The notes under the pieces were generated by a model. The model was not told the origin of the DNA. It did no database searches and worked only from the letters and a program-made list of their open reading frames with translations. From the NCBI GenBank assembly GCA_019117525.1, contig DWZO01000063.1, forward strand, positions 3,895-67,894: a stretch of DNA of 64,000 nt, given 5' to 3'. Shown here one piece after another: positions 1 to 8,557 of the stretch; within the stretch, counting starts at the first letter, position 1, and each line of letters starts with the position of its first letter. The position numbers were made by a program, and so were the translations under genes. Origin of the DNA: Allocoprobacillus merdigallinarum. GTDB lineage: Bacteria; Bacillota_I; Bacilli_A; Erysipelotrichales; Coprobacillaceae.

Positions 1-2
1 TC

Positions 3-27
3 AAAACTAGGCTTAGCCTAGTTTTTT
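3..27 (+). terminator. Intrinsic terminator of the gene upstream of the window
   Basis: A perfect 10-bp stem (AAAACTAGGC / GCCTAGTTTT) closes a TTA loop and runs into T residues. It must end a transcript that begins left of the window. Confidence 0.85.
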
Positions 28-161
28 GATAATCAGATATAATATCTATTTTCAAGATGTTTATTGATGGATCATAATGATTTTCAATGGAATTGGTATC
101 ATAATCATGTTGAGATATTTTATGATATTTTTGAATCCTGAAAAAGTCTTGAGAAATTAAG

Positions 162-190
162 TTGAAAGCGTTTTGATAAAGCGATATAAT
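162..190 (+). promoter_or_regulatory. Sigma-A promoter of the TIM-barrel gene
   Basis: TTGAAA (162-167) and TATAAT (185-190) are separated by exactly 17 bp. Start of transcription is expected near 197, just before the AGGAGG at 198-203, so the leader would be very short. Confidence 0.75.
163..176 (+). promoter_or_regulatory. cre-like catabolite control site
   Basis: TGAAAGCGTTTTGA matches the published CcpA cre consensus TGWNANCGNTNWCA at every position except the 13th (G for C). It lies across the -35 element and the spacer, the position expected for CcpA repression. The presence of CcpA in this genome is assumed, not seen. Confidence 0.55.
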
Positions 191-212
191 ATGTGTCAGG
201 AGGATACGGGAA

Positions 213-1106
213 ATGAAAAGATTATTAAATTGTACAACAAGTGAAATGTTATCAATGAACAAAGATGAATTGAAACAATCTATTCTAGCCAGTGAAGGAA
301 GAACAATTATGACAGAAACTGTTGTGGCTTGTCCACCTTTACTTGGTGATTTAACAAATGCTGAATTAGCTGTTTCTTTTGGAAGTGATATGGTTTTGTT
401 AAATGTTTTTGATTGCAATAATCCTCATATTAATGGATTACCTGAAACAGATGAACCTGTGAAATTATTAAAGAAATTAGTAGGTAGACCAGTAGGGTGT
501 AATCTTGAACCTATTGATGAAAATGCCAAAATGATGGAAAACAGATTAGAAATTTCTAGTGGTCGTCACGCGACAAAAGAAACATTTATAAAAGCTAAAG
601 AATTGGGATTTGATTTTATCTGTTTAACAGGAAATCCAGGAACTGGTGTAAGTAATGCATCTATTGAAAATGCTATTAAACTTGCAAAAGAATACTTTGG
701 TGGAATGATTATTGCAGGTAAAATGCATTCTTCAGGAATTGATGAAGCATTAGTTGATTTAGATAGTATTGAAAGATTTATTGATGCAGGTGCTGATATT
801 ATTTTAATGCCTGCTGTTTATACAGTACCTGGTTTATCAGAAGAAGAAGTGACTGCTGCTTGTAAATTAATTAAATCTAAAGGAGCTTTATCATTAAGTT
901 CTATTGGAACTTCTCAAGAAGGTAGTGATGAAGGAACAATTCGACAAATTGCATTAGTCAATAAACGTTGTGGTATTGATATCCAACATATTGGTGATGC
1001 TGGTTGGTGTGGTATTGCTTTGCCTGAAAATATTATGGCATTATCAATTGCGATTAGAGGTAAACGTTGGACATATCATAAAATTGCATCTTCAGTGAAT
1101 AGATAG
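213..1106 (+). CDS. TIM-barrel protein of unknown function (PEP-phosphonomutase-like / DUF7916-type)
   Basis: This 297-residue soluble protein has no signal peptide or membrane segment. Alternating strand/helix blocks and glycine-rich turns (TGNPGTGVSN near residue 139, AGKMHSSG near 168, HIGDAGW near 259) suggest a TIM barrel. It resembles proteins labelled PEP phosphonomutase-like or DUF7916 that often sit near PTS genes; I recall this from general knowledge and have not searched. The start is fixed by AGGAGG ending 9 nt upstream. It is a single-gene transcript with its own promoter and terminator, and a cre-like site implies shut-off when good sugars are present. A sugar-phosphate lyase or aldolase role is possible but I cannot name the substrate. 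Confidence 0.75.
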   Translation: MKRLLNCTTSEMLSMNKDELKQSILASEGRTIMTETVVACPPLLGDLTNAELAVSFGSDMVLLNVFDCNNPHINGLPETDEPVKLLKKLVGRPVGCNLEPIDENAKMMENRLEISSGRHATKETFIKAKELGFDFICLTGNPGTGVSNASIENAIKLAKEYFGGMIIAGKMHSSGIDEALVDLDSIERFIDAGADIILMPAVYTVPGLSEEEVTAACKLIKSKGALSLSSIGTSQEGSDEGTIRQIALVNKRCGIDIQHIGDAGWCGIALPENIMALSIAIRGKRWTYHKIASSVNR

Positions 1107-1131
1107 GATTCGAAAGAGTCCTATTTTTTTA
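1104..1131 (+). terminator. Intrinsic terminator of the TIM-barrel gene
   Basis: TAGGATTC / GAGTCCTA stem (one G-T pair) with a GAAA loop, followed by seven T. The stem begins in the stop codon itself. Confidence 0.8.
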
Positions 1132-1150
1132 TTTGAAAAAACGAGTTTTC

Positions 1151-1179
1151 TTGTGGTGAGAAATTATTTTTTATAAAAT
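1151..1179 (+). promoter_or_regulatory. Likely pckA promoter
   Basis: TTGTGG (1151-1156), 17 bp, TAAAAT (1174-1179). Reasonable sigma-A match, 37 bp before the pckA start. Confidence 0.45.
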
Positions 1180-1216
1180 AAAAGAAAGAAGTCTTAAAAA
1201 AGAAAGGAGTGTTTGT

Positions 1217-2806
1217 ATGGATGATTATGGAATTAAAAAATATGGGATTAGTACGACAGGAAATGTTTTTAGAAATATTCCAGCGGGATCATTGATTGAA
1301 AAAGCTTTAATTAAAAAAGAAGGACGTTTAAGTCGAGCTGGATGTTTATGTGTGGAAACAGGTCAAAGAACGGGACGTTCACCTCATGATAAATATGTTG
1401 TAGATACACCAGCTGTTCATGATAAAATTGCTTGGGGAAAAGTGAATCAACCTGCATCTAGAGAACAGTTTGAAAAAGTTTATCAGGCAATTATTCAACA
1501 TTTTCAAGATAAGGATTTATATATTTTTGATGGTTATGCTGGCGCAAATCCAAAGTATTCTTATGGTTTTAGAATTATTAATGAAAAAGCAAGTCAAAAT
1601 CTTTTTATTTCTAATTTATTAATTAAACCAACACCACGTGAATTACAACATTTTCAAGAGGATTATTTAGTATTGGTTGCTCCTGATTGTCATGTTGATG
1701 CATCAGTTGGTTTAAATAGTGATGTGGCTGTTATGATTGATTATGAAAAACAGATTGTTTTGATTGCAGGAACTGGATATTCTGGAGAAATCAAAAAGAG
1801 TATTTTCTGTGTCATGAATTATATGTTACCTCAACGCAATGTTTTTACAATGCATTGTTCAGCTAATATTGGGGAAGATGGAAATACGGCATTATTTTTT
1901 GGATTGTCAGGAACAGGAAAAACAACGTTATCAACAGATCCTCATCGTCAATTGATAGGTGATGATGAACATGGTTGGTCACGGACTTCTGTTTTTAATT
2001 TTGAAGGTGGATGTTATGCAAAATGTATCAATCTTTCACAAAAAAATGAGCCAGATATTTGGGACGCTGTTAGATTTGGGGCTATGGCAGAAAATGTCTG
2101 TTTATTTGAAGATACAAGAATTATTGATTTTGATGATGATTCTATTACAGAAAATACACGTGTAGGTTACCCACTTGAATTTATTAAAAATATTGAACCA
2201 AGTGGTATGGGACCTATCCCTAAGACAATATTCTTTTTAGCTGCTGATGCTTTTGGTGTTTTGCCACCTATTTCTAAATTGGATCAAAATTCAGCTGTTT
2301 ACCACTTTGTATCAGGTTATACAAGTAAACTGGCTGGTACGGAAAATGGTATTACTGAACCACAGGCAACATTCTCTACATGTTTTGGAGAACCATTTTT
2401 ACCAATGGATCCACTACTTTATGCGAAACAATTTCAAAAACGCATGACCAAAGCAGGATCTAATGTCTTTTTGATTAATACTGGATGGGTTGGCGGTTCT
2501 TATGGTATAGGACGTCGAATTCCATTAAAATATACTAGAGCAATGATTGAAGCGGCCATTAATGGAGAATTAGATTATGTTAGCTATGAAGTTGATCCAT
2601 TCTTTAATTTAAACATTCCACTCTTTTGTCCGGGAGTTCCTCAGGAATTATTAAACCCTCGAACAACATGGGTTAGTAAAGATGCTTATGATATGACAGC
2701 TCAAAAGCTTGTTGAAATGTTCCAGGAAAACTTTAAACAATATACAAATTTCCCAGAAATGATTATCAATGCTGGACCAGGAGGAAAGATTAACAATACG
2801 TTTTAA
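1217..2806 (+). CDS. pckA: Phosphoenolpyruvate carboxykinase (ATP)
   Basis: Interconverts oxaloacetate + ATP and PEP + CO2 + ADP in the cytosol. In a PTS-driven fermenter it may run toward oxaloacetate and conserve ATP; that direction is inference. The 529-residue length is normal for the ATP-dependent family. The kinase-1a P-loop GLSGTGKTTLS (about residues 230-240) and the GDDEHGW metal-binding motif just after it are the family's hallmarks; the N-terminal GRSPHDKYVV block is the substrate-binding region. GAAAGGAGTG gives a good ribosome site. I see no clear terminator between it and eno, only a short T-rich stretch at 2820. Confidence 0.95.
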   Translation: MDDYGIKKYGISTTGNVFRNIPAGSLIEKALIKKEGRLSRAGCLCVETGQRTGRSPHDKYVVDTPAVHDKIAWGKVNQPASREQFEKVYQAIIQHFQDKDLYIFDGYAGANPKYSYGFRIINEKASQNLFISNLLIKPTPRELQHFQEDYLVLVAPDCHVDASVGLNSDVAVMIDYEKQIVLIAGTGYSGEIKKSIFCVMNYMLPQRNVFTMHCSANIGEDGNTALFFGLSGTGKTTLSTDPHRQLIGDDEHGWSRTSVFNFEGGCYAKCINLSQKNEPDIWDAVRFGAMAENVCLFEDTRIIDFDDDSITENTRVGYPLEFIKNIEPSGMGPIPKTIFFLAADAFGVLPPISKLDQNSAVYHFVSGYTSKLAGTENGITEPQATFSTCFGEPFLPMDPLLYAKQFQKRMTKAGSNVFLINTGWVGGSYGIGRRIPLKYTRAMIEAAINGELDYVSYEVDPFFNLNIPLFCPGVPQELLNPRTTWVSKDAYDMTAQKLVEMFQENFKQYTNFPEMIINAGPGGKINNTF

Positions 2807-2894
2807 AAAATAATGGGTTGTCTTTTTTAACTTGTATAGAACAATGAAGATATGTAAATACTATGAGTGATAAGTGATTTTGAAAGTATAAAGA

Positions 2895-2923
2895 TTGCAC
2901 AAGATCAGAAAATGTGTTATTCT
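2895..2923 (+). promoter_or_regulatory. eno promoter
   Basis: TTGCAC (2895-2900), 17 bp, TATTCT (2918-2923). Transcription would start near 2930, exactly where a perfect palindrome begins. Confidence 0.5.
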
Positions 2924-2929
2924 ATTAAT

Positions 2930-2947
2930 AGTTAGTTATAACTAACT
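2930..2947. promoter_or_regulatory. 18-bp perfect palindrome, candidate operator of eno
   Basis: AGTTAGTTATAACTAACT equals its own reverse complement over 18 bp. It sits at the expected transcription start of eno, where a dimeric repressor would block initiation. There is no T-run after it, so it is not a terminator. The protein that binds is unknown. Confidence 0.55.
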
Positions 2948-2995
2948 TATATGTGATATAGATCATACAATGAAACTTATTAGGAGGAAAGTAAA

Positions 2996-4288
2996 ATGAG
3001 TCAAATCGTCAGTGTCTATGCAAGAGAAGTCTTGGATTCACGTGGGAATCCAACAGTAGAAGTAGAAGTGAAAAGCGAAAGTGGTGCTTTTGGTAGAGCC
3101 ATTGTTCCAAGTGGTGCTTCAACAGGTGTTCATGAAGCTGTTGAATTAAGAGACAAAGATGCCAACAGATATTTAGGATTAGGTGTTTTAAATGCTGTTC
3201 AAAATGTTAATGAGGAAATTGCAAAAGCAGTTGTAGGTGAAGAAGTCACTGCACAAAGAAAAATTGATCAGATGATGATTGATTTAGATGGAACACCCAA
3301 TAAAGGTCGTTTAGGAGCCAATGCGATTTTAGGTGTGTCATTAGCTGTTGCCAAATGTGCTGCTCATGAATTAAATATTCCTTTATATCGTTATATTGGA
3401 GGAGTAAATGCTCATGTGTTACCTACGCCAATGATGAATATTATTAATGGTGGGGCACATGCGGATAATAATGTGGATTTCCAGGAATTTATGATTATGC
3501 CAGTCAATGCACCTTCGTTTAAAGAAGCTATTCGTATGGGAGCTGAAGTTTTCCATGCATTAAAGAAAGTTTTAAAAGGAAAAGGATTAAACACTGCCGT
3601 TGGTGATGAAGGTGGTTTTGCGCCTAACTTAGCATCTAATGAAGAAGCAATTCAAACAATCTTAGAAGCGATTGAAACAGCTGGATATAAACCTGGTGTT
3701 GATGTGAAATTAGCTATGGATGTTGCAAGTAGTGAATTCTATAAAGATGGAAAATATACATTACCAGGAGAAAACAACAAATCATTTACGTCTCAAGAAC
3801 TTGTTGATTTCTATGTTGAACTTTGTGATAAATATCCAATTATTTCTATTGAAGATGGATTAGATCAAGATGATTGGGAAGGATGGGATTACTTAACTGA
3901 AAAATTAGGTGATCGTGTTCAATTGGTTGGTGATGACTTCTTTGTGACAAATACAAAACGTTTACAACAAGGTATTGAAAAAGGTGTTGCTAACTCTATT
4001 TTGATTAAAGTGAATCAGATTGGAACTTTAACTGAAACATTAGAAGCGATTGAAATGGCTCAAAAAGCAAACTATACAGCTGTTGTTTCACATCGTTCTG
4101 GAGAAACAGAAGATACAACAATTGCTGATATTGCAGTAGCAACAAATGCAGGTCAAATTAAAACTGGATCTGCTTCTCGTACAGACCGTATTGCAAAATA
4201 CAATCAGTTGATGAGAATTGAAGATGAGTTAAAAGATCAATCTTGTTATGCATCTACAGAAGCATTTTATCAATTAAATCATAAATAA
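2996..4288 (+). CDS. eno: Enolase
   Basis: Converts 2-phosphoglycerate to PEP, the phosphate donor of the PTS, and needs Mg2+. The 430-residue protein carries the N-terminal ARGNPTVEVEV-type opening (here VLDSRGNPTVEVEV), the catalytic acid region GDEGGFAP (E205), the base lysine in ILIKVNQIG (about K338), and SHRSGETED near 365. AGGAGGAAAG gives a strong ribosome site. It stands alone with its own promoter, palindromic operator and terminator; the other glycolytic genes pgk and tpiA are 7 kb away. Confidence 0.98.
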   Translation: MSQIVSVYAREVLDSRGNPTVEVEVKSESGAFGRAIVPSGASTGVHEAVELRDKDANRYLGLGVLNAVQNVNEEIAKAVVGEEVTAQRKIDQMMIDLDGTPNKGRLGANAILGVSLAVAKCAAHELNIPLYRYIGGVNAHVLPTPMMNIINGGAHADNNVDFQEFMIMPVNAPSFKEAIRMGAEVFHALKKVLKGKGLNTAVGDEGGFAPNLASNEEAIQTILEAIETAGYKPGVDVKLAMDVASSEFYKDGKYTLPGENNKSFTSQELVDFYVELCDKYPIISIEDGLDQDDWEGWDYLTEKLGDRVQLVGDDFFVTNTKRLQQGIEKGVANSILIKVNQIGTLTETLEAIEMAQKANYTAVVSHRSGETEDTTIADIAVATNAGQIKTGSASRTDRIAKYNQLMRIEDELKDQSCYASTEAFYQLNHK

Positions 4289-4300
4289 TCTTAAATCAAG

Positions 4301-4333
4301 AGGAAAGGCCAATATAAGTCTTTCCTTTTTTTT
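4301..4333 (+). terminator. Intrinsic terminator of eno
   Basis: AGGAAAG / CTTTCCT stem with a 12-nt loop, followed by eight T. Confidence 0.75.
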
Positions 4334-4343
4334 GAAAGTTTTA

Positions 4344-4372
4344 TAGACATTTCTTTTTTTATTCTTTAAAAT
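4344..4372 (+). promoter_or_regulatory. Likely promoter of the EIICBA gene
   Basis: TAGACA (4344-4349), 17 bp, TAAAAT (4367-4372), 36 bp before the start codon. No RAT antitermination sequence or leader terminator lies between it and the gene. Confidence 0.45.
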
Positions 4373-4407
4373 ATCAAAGAAGAATAGTGGAGAAAGGGTT
4401 AGGAAAT

Positions 4408-6498
4408 ATGAAAAAAGGCATTTTTAGTATATTACAAAGAATTGGTCGTTGCCTGATGTTGCCTATTGCTGTATTGCCTATAGCAGGTCTATTTTTAGGT
4501 GTGGGGAGTTCACTGACAAATCCTACGACAATTGCTTCAATGCAGTTAGAATGGATCTTGGGCGATGGGACATTTCTTCATGGTTTCTTATTATTGTTAA
4601 AAGGTGTAGGGAATATTTTGTTTGAAAATATTCCATTGCTGTTTGCAACATCAGTGGCATTAGGAATGGCAAAAAAAGCCAAGGAAGTTGCGGCTTTGTC
4701 TTCCATTATCGCTTTCTTTGTTATGCATGCGAGCATTAATGGGATGTTAACTTTAACAGGAGTTATTGAAAATAATCTGATTGTTCAAGATGTTCTAACC
4801 GGAAGTATTGCTTATGTTTGTGGAATTCTTTCTTTACAGATGGGAGTCTTTGGGGGCATTATTGTTGGATTGGGTGTTAGTTATTTACATAATCGTTTTT
4901 ATGATATTCAATTACCTGATATCTTCTCATTTTTTGAAGGTGAAAGATTTGTACCTATCATAGCAGCTATTGTCTATTTGTTTGTTGGTGTTATGATGTT
5001 TTATATCTGGCCTGTTATTCAGTCAGGTATATTTGGTTTAGGAAAATTCATTGCAGATTCAGGTTATTTTGGTACTTTTATTTATGGTATTTTAAAAAGA
5101 GCATTAGTACCATTTGGATTACATCATGTCTTTTACATGCCATTTTATCAGACGGCGATTGGTGGTTCCATGATGATTAATGGTACTTTGGTTGAAGGTG
5201 CACAAAATATCTTTTTTGCGCAGTTATCTGATCCAACATTAACGCATTTTAGTAGTGAAGCGACAAGGTATTTTTCCGGTGAGTTTATTTTGATGATGTT
5301 TGGTCTACCTGGAGCGGCTTTAGCTATGTATCATTGTGCTAAGCCTGAGTCTAAAAAGGTAGTAGGTAGTCTTTTGCTTTCAGGAGCATTAACAAGTTTT
5401 TTGACAGGAATTACAGAACCGATTGAATTCACATTTGTCTTTGCGGCACCACTCTTATTTGGATTACATGTTTTTTTAGCAGCCACAACCTTTGTTGTTG
5501 CGCATGTTTTTAAGATTGCAATTGGATTTACTTTTTCTGCCAGTAGCATTGATTTTCTTGTTTTTGGTGTTTTACAGGGCAATGATAAAACGCATTGGAT
5601 ATTGGTTATTATCTTTGGTTTGATTTATTTTCTATTGTATTATTTGAGTTTTCGTTTTTGTATTTTGAAGTTTGATTTAAAAACTCCAGGACGTGAAGAA
5701 AATCAAAAACTGACTATCTTTAAAAAACCTCAATATGATTATTCTTTTGATAAATCATACCTTGATCCACAATGCCAGCGCATCATCAAAGGATTAGGTG
5801 GTAGACATAATTTTGAGGATTTGGATTGTTGTATTACCCGTTTAAGAGCAACTATTTATGATCGTGATAAGGTCAATGAGGCTTTGTTGAAACAGGCGGG
5901 AGCGGCAGCTGTGATGTTACAGGGAGATAGTATTCAGATTATTTATGGACCTAAAGCTTCTTCCATTAAGACCAAGCTTGATGAATATCTGGCTCATGTT
6001 CCTGAAAAGTATGATCATGAAGAAAAGAGTATTTCTTATTCTCAAAATAAGATAGAATTAAAAAATGTTGTTGATGGCGAAGTCTTGCCAATAGAAGAGG
6101 CGGCTGATGATATTTTTTCACATAAACTTTTAGGTGATGGCATTATGATTCAACCAGATAATGGGACAATTGTGGCACCTTGTGATGGTGAAATATCAAT
6201 GATTTATCCAACAAAGCATGCCATTGGCATAAAAAGAGATGATGATATTGAAATTTTATTGCATTTTGGTACGAATACCGTTAACTTAAAAGGTGAAGGA
6301 TATCAAGTGATGGTCGAACTGCATCAAAAAGTTAAAACAGGAGATGTTTTGTGGCAGGCCGATTTAGCATATATTCAAGCTCATGCGACTGATGCCAATA
6401 TTATGCTAGTTGTGACACAATCACCTGAAGGAACGACTCTGAAAAAGTCTTATGGATATATGCAACAAGGAGCAAAAGTTCTAGAGATCTATGATTAG
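4408..6498 (+). CDS. ptsG: PTS glucose-type EIICBA permease
   Basis: Imports and phosphorylates glucose (or a close relative) using phosphate passed from HPr. The 696 residues read in order: membrane EIIC (about 1-420, opening ILQRIGRCLMLPIAVLPIAG and containing PFGLHHVFYMPFYQ and TGITEPIEF), a linker with LKTPGRE, EIIB with its phospho-cysteine C475 in CCITRLRA, and EIIA with H619 in LLHFGTN. Domain order and motifs match Bacillus PtsG closely; a GlcNAc-specific NagE is the main alternative. The ATG at 4408 is preferred to an in-frame GTG at 4387 because GAGAAAGGG lies at the right distance. The antiterminator gene follows after 12 bp in the same operon. Confidence 0.9.
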   Translation: MKKGIFSILQRIGRCLMLPIAVLPIAGLFLGVGSSLTNPTTIASMQLEWILGDGTFLHGFLLLLKGVGNILFENIPLLFATSVALGMAKKAKEVAALSSIIAFFVMHASINGMLTLTGVIENNLIVQDVLTGSIAYVCGILSLQMGVFGGIIVGLGVSYLHNRFYDIQLPDIFSFFEGERFVPIIAAIVYLFVGVMMFYIWPVIQSGIFGLGKFIADSGYFGTFIYGILKRALVPFGLHHVFYMPFYQTAIGGSMMINGTLVEGAQNIFFAQLSDPTLTHFSSEATRYFSGEFILMMFGLPGAALAMYHCAKPESKKVVGSLLLSGALTSFLTGITEPIEFTFVFAAPLLFGLHVFLAATTFVVAHVFKIAIGFTFSASSIDFLVFGVLQGNDKTHWILVIIFGLIYFLLYYLSFRFCILKFDLKTPGREENQKLTIFKKPQYDYSFDKSYLDPQCQRIIKGLGGRHNFEDLDCCITRLRATIYDRDKVNEALLKQAGAAAVMLQGDSIQIIYGPKASSIKTKLDEYLAHVPEKYDHEEKSISYSQNKIELKNVVDGEVLPIEEAADDIFSHKLLGDGIMIQPDNGTIVAPCDGEISMIYPTKHAIGIKRDDDIEILLHFGTNTVNLKGEGYQVMVELHQKVKTGDVLWQADLAYIQAHATDANIMLVVTQSPEGTTLKKSYGYMQQGAKVLEIYD

Positions 6499-6510
6499 GG
6501 GAAGAGAAGG

Positions 6511-7341
6511 ATGTATACAATTATAAAAGTGCTGAATAATAACACTGTTTTAGCCAAGCATGATCATGAAGAAATCATTGTCATGTTTAAGGGGATTGGT
6601 TTTGGTAAAAAAGCTGGTGAAAGTCTTCAAGTACCGCCACAGGCTAAAAAATATCTTATGCAGAAAACATATCAATCTAAAGACCGTTTTCAAAATATTA
6701 TTGAATATATTGATCCTATCTATTTAGAAATAGCAGATGAGATTTTAAAGAGAGCAGAAGCCAGGTTTTCACAGATAGATCACAATATTTTATTACCATT
6801 AGCAGATCATATCCATTTTACAATGAAACGTATGAAAGAAAATATTTTGCCATCCAATCCATTTCATTATGATATTCAACTGTTATTTCCTAATGAATAT
6901 GAAGTTGCCCAAGAAGCTCGAGACATTATTTTTCAATATACATCTCAAAAGATTAACGATGATGAGGTAGGATTTATCACATTACATGTGCATTCTGCAG
7001 TTTCATCAAATAAAGTTGTAGAATCTATGGAAGCAACGCGTATCATTCATGAACAGATTTTACAATTACAAAATGATTTAAATATTGTGATAGATGTTCA
7101 TTCTATTTCTTATGCGAGATTGATGAATCATATCAAGTTTTTGATTGTACGTATTAATACAGGAGAGAAGCTACAAATGGATATTAGTGAATTTACGAAA
7201 GATAAGTTTCCTTTTGCCTATCAGCAGGCACAGCAAATGTGTGATTCTCTATCGAAAATATTAAAAAAAGAAATGCCAGAAACAGAAGTTGGATATTTAG
7301 CTTTGCATTTAGAAAGAATTTTATCAAGTACAGTTCAGTAG
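6511..7341 (+). CDS. BglG/LicT/GlcT-family transcription antiterminator
   Basis: An RNA-binding protein that, when active, stops formation of a leader terminator. Residues 1-56 form the CAT RNA-binding domain. Two PRD domains follow with the four expected regulatory histidines: H100 (ADHIHF) and H159 (TLHVHS) in PRD1, H207 (LMNHIKF) and H266 (ALHLERI) in PRD2. PTS proteins phosphorylate such residues and so report sugar supply. It follows the EIICBA gene by 12 bp, as Bacillus would suggest for GlcT, but the only RAT I find is downstream, before manX (7418-7445). I infer that it switches the mannose-class operon. Confidence 0.92.
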   Translation: MYTIIKVLNNNTVLAKHDHEEIIVMFKGIGFGKKAGESLQVPPQAKKYLMQKTYQSKDRFQNIIEYIDPIYLEIADEILKRAEARFSQIDHNILLPLADHIHFTMKRMKENILPSNPFHYDIQLLFPNEYEVAQEARDIIFQYTSQKINDDEVGFITLHVHSAVSSNKVVESMEATRIIHEQILQLQNDLNIVIDVHSISYARLMNHIKFLIVRINTGEKLQMDISEFTKDKFPFAYQQAQQMCDSLSKILKKEMPETEVGYLALHLERILSSTVQ

Positions 7342-7360
7342 TCTTTGAAAAAAGATTCAA

Positions 7361-7383
7361 ATTCTTGACAAGGATTCAAGAAT
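7361..7383. promoter_or_regulatory. Inverted repeat in the man promoter region
   Basis: ATTCTTGA (7361-7368) and TCAAGAAT (7376-7383) are perfect inverted repeats with a 7-bp spacer. They cover TTGACA (7365-7370), a good -35 hexamer. The -10 is unclear: TATAAA at 7399-7404 is 18 bp after TTCAAG (7375-7380). A repressor or activator site is possible. Confidence 0.35.
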
Positions 7384-7417
7384 ATGATAGCCTATACATA
7401 TAAAGTGAATATTTAAT

Positions 7418-7445
7418 AGTGTGTTACTGTAAGGCAGGCATGAAC
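7418..7445 (+). promoter_or_regulatory. RAT (ribonucleic antiterminator) site
   Basis: The stretch TGTTACTG-TAA-GGCAGGCA-TGAACTA reproduces the core of the known LicT/SacY RAT (TGTTACTG...GCAGGCAA.ACC). Its 3' half is also the 5' arm of the terminator at 7431-7511, so RAT binding and terminator folding exclude each other. This is the standard antitermination architecture. Confidence 0.8.
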
Positions 7446-7511
7446 TATTTTGATTGAGAGTATAACAGAAGTGTTGTATTTTCATTTCAGATAGTCATGT
7501 CTGCCTTTTTT
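7431..7511 (+). terminator. Leader terminator (attenuator) of the man operon
   Basis: GGCAGGCATGAACTAT (7433-7448) pairs with ATAGTCATGTCTGCC (7491-7505) with one mismatch-type G-T and one bulge; six T follow. It lies in the leader, before any gene, so it must be overridden for manX to be expressed. Confidence 0.85.
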
Positions 7512-7549
7512 GCATCTATTAAGTAGAAAGAAAGGGAGGAAAAACAAAA

Positions 7550-8539
7550 ATGGTAGGAATTATTCTTGCTAGCCATGGTGAATTCGCTAATGGTATTTTG
7601 CAATCAGGATCTATGATTTTTGGTGAACAGCCAGATGTGAAAGCTGTGACATTACAACCTAGCGAAGGTCCTGATGACTTAAAGGCTAAAATTCAAGAAG
7701 CTATTGCTACATTTGAAAATCCTGATGAAGTATTATTCATGGTTGATTTATGGGGTGGAACACCATTCAATCAATCTAATGGACTTCTTGATGGTCATGA
7801 AGACAAATGGGCAATTGTGACTGGCTTGAATTTGCCAATGCTGATTGAAGCTTATGCTTCACGTATGTCTATGCAGACTGCACATGAAATTGCTAAACAC
7901 ATTGTAGAGGTTGCAAGAGAAGGAGTTAAGGTTCGTCCAGAAACATTAGAACCAGAAAAGAAAGAAGCAACTGTTCAGCAGCCAACACAACCTCAAGGAG
8001 CTATTCCTGAAGGAACAGTGTTAGGAGATGGACACATTAAATATGTTTTAGCACGTGTGGATACACGTTTATTACATGGGCAAGTCGCTACAACTTGGAC
8101 AAAAACAACACAACCAAATCGTATTATTGTTGTTTCTGATTCTGTTGCTCATGATGATTTACGTAAGAAAATGATTGAACAGGCTGCGCCACCAGGTGTC
8201 AAAGCCAATGTCGTTCCAATTGATAAAATGATTCAGGTTGCAAAAGATCCACGTTTTGGAGCAACAAAAGCTATGTTATTATTTGAAACACCTCAAGATG
8301 CCCTTCGTGCAATTGAAGGTGGAGTCGATATTAAAGAATTAAATATTGGATCTATGGCACATTCACTTGGAAAAGTTGTTGTCAATAAGGCCATTGCTAT
8401 GGGAGAAGATGATGTCAAAACAATTGAAAAATTAAAATCAATGGGAATTACTTTTGATGTTCGTAAAGTTCCATCTGATTCTAATGAAAATATAGATAAT
8501 CTTCTTAAAAAAGCAAAAGCAGAATTAGCAAAATCTTAA
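7550..8539 (+). CDS. manX: PTS mannose-class EIIAB component
   Basis: Cytosolic phosphotransfer protein of a mannose/fructose/sorbose-class PTS. The 329 residues contain EIIA (about 1-125, phospho-histidine H9 in ASHGEFA, DLWGGTPFN near 64), a flexible linker rich in P, Q and E (about 132-155), and EIIB (about 160-329, phospho-histidine H176 in RLLHGQVATTW). A fused EIIAB is typical of ManX/ManL. It is the first gene of manXYZ-manO and lies behind the RAT/terminator switch, so its expression needs antitermination. GGGAGGAAAAAC is its ribosome site. Confidence 0.95.
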   Translation: MVGIILASHGEFANGILQSGSMIFGEQPDVKAVTLQPSEGPDDLKAKIQEAIATFENPDEVLFMVDLWGGTPFNQSNGLLDGHEDKWAIVTGLNLPMLIEAYASRMSMQTAHEIAKHIVEVAREGVKVRPETLEPEKKEATVQQPTQPQGAIPEGTVLGDGHIKYVLARVDTRLLHGQVATTWTKTTQPNRIIVVSDSVAHDDLRKKMIEQAAPPGVKANVVPIDKMIQVAKDPRFGATKAMLLFETPQDALRAIEGGVDIKELNIGSMAHSLGKVVVNKAIAMGEDDVKTIEKLKSMGITFDVRKVPSDSNENIDNLLKKAKAELAKS

Positions 8540-8557
8540 AATAGGGAGGAAAACATA

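Noticed and set aside
1135..1150. cre or operator before pckA (GAAAA..ACGAG..TTTTC)
   Set aside because: Only a 5-bp dyad in A/T-rich DNA and a poor match to the cre consensus.
4289..4407. GlcT-type RAT upstream of ptsG
   Set aside because: Searched by eye for TGTTACTG/GCAGGCAA-like segments and for a leader terminator after the promoter; only the eno terminator is present.
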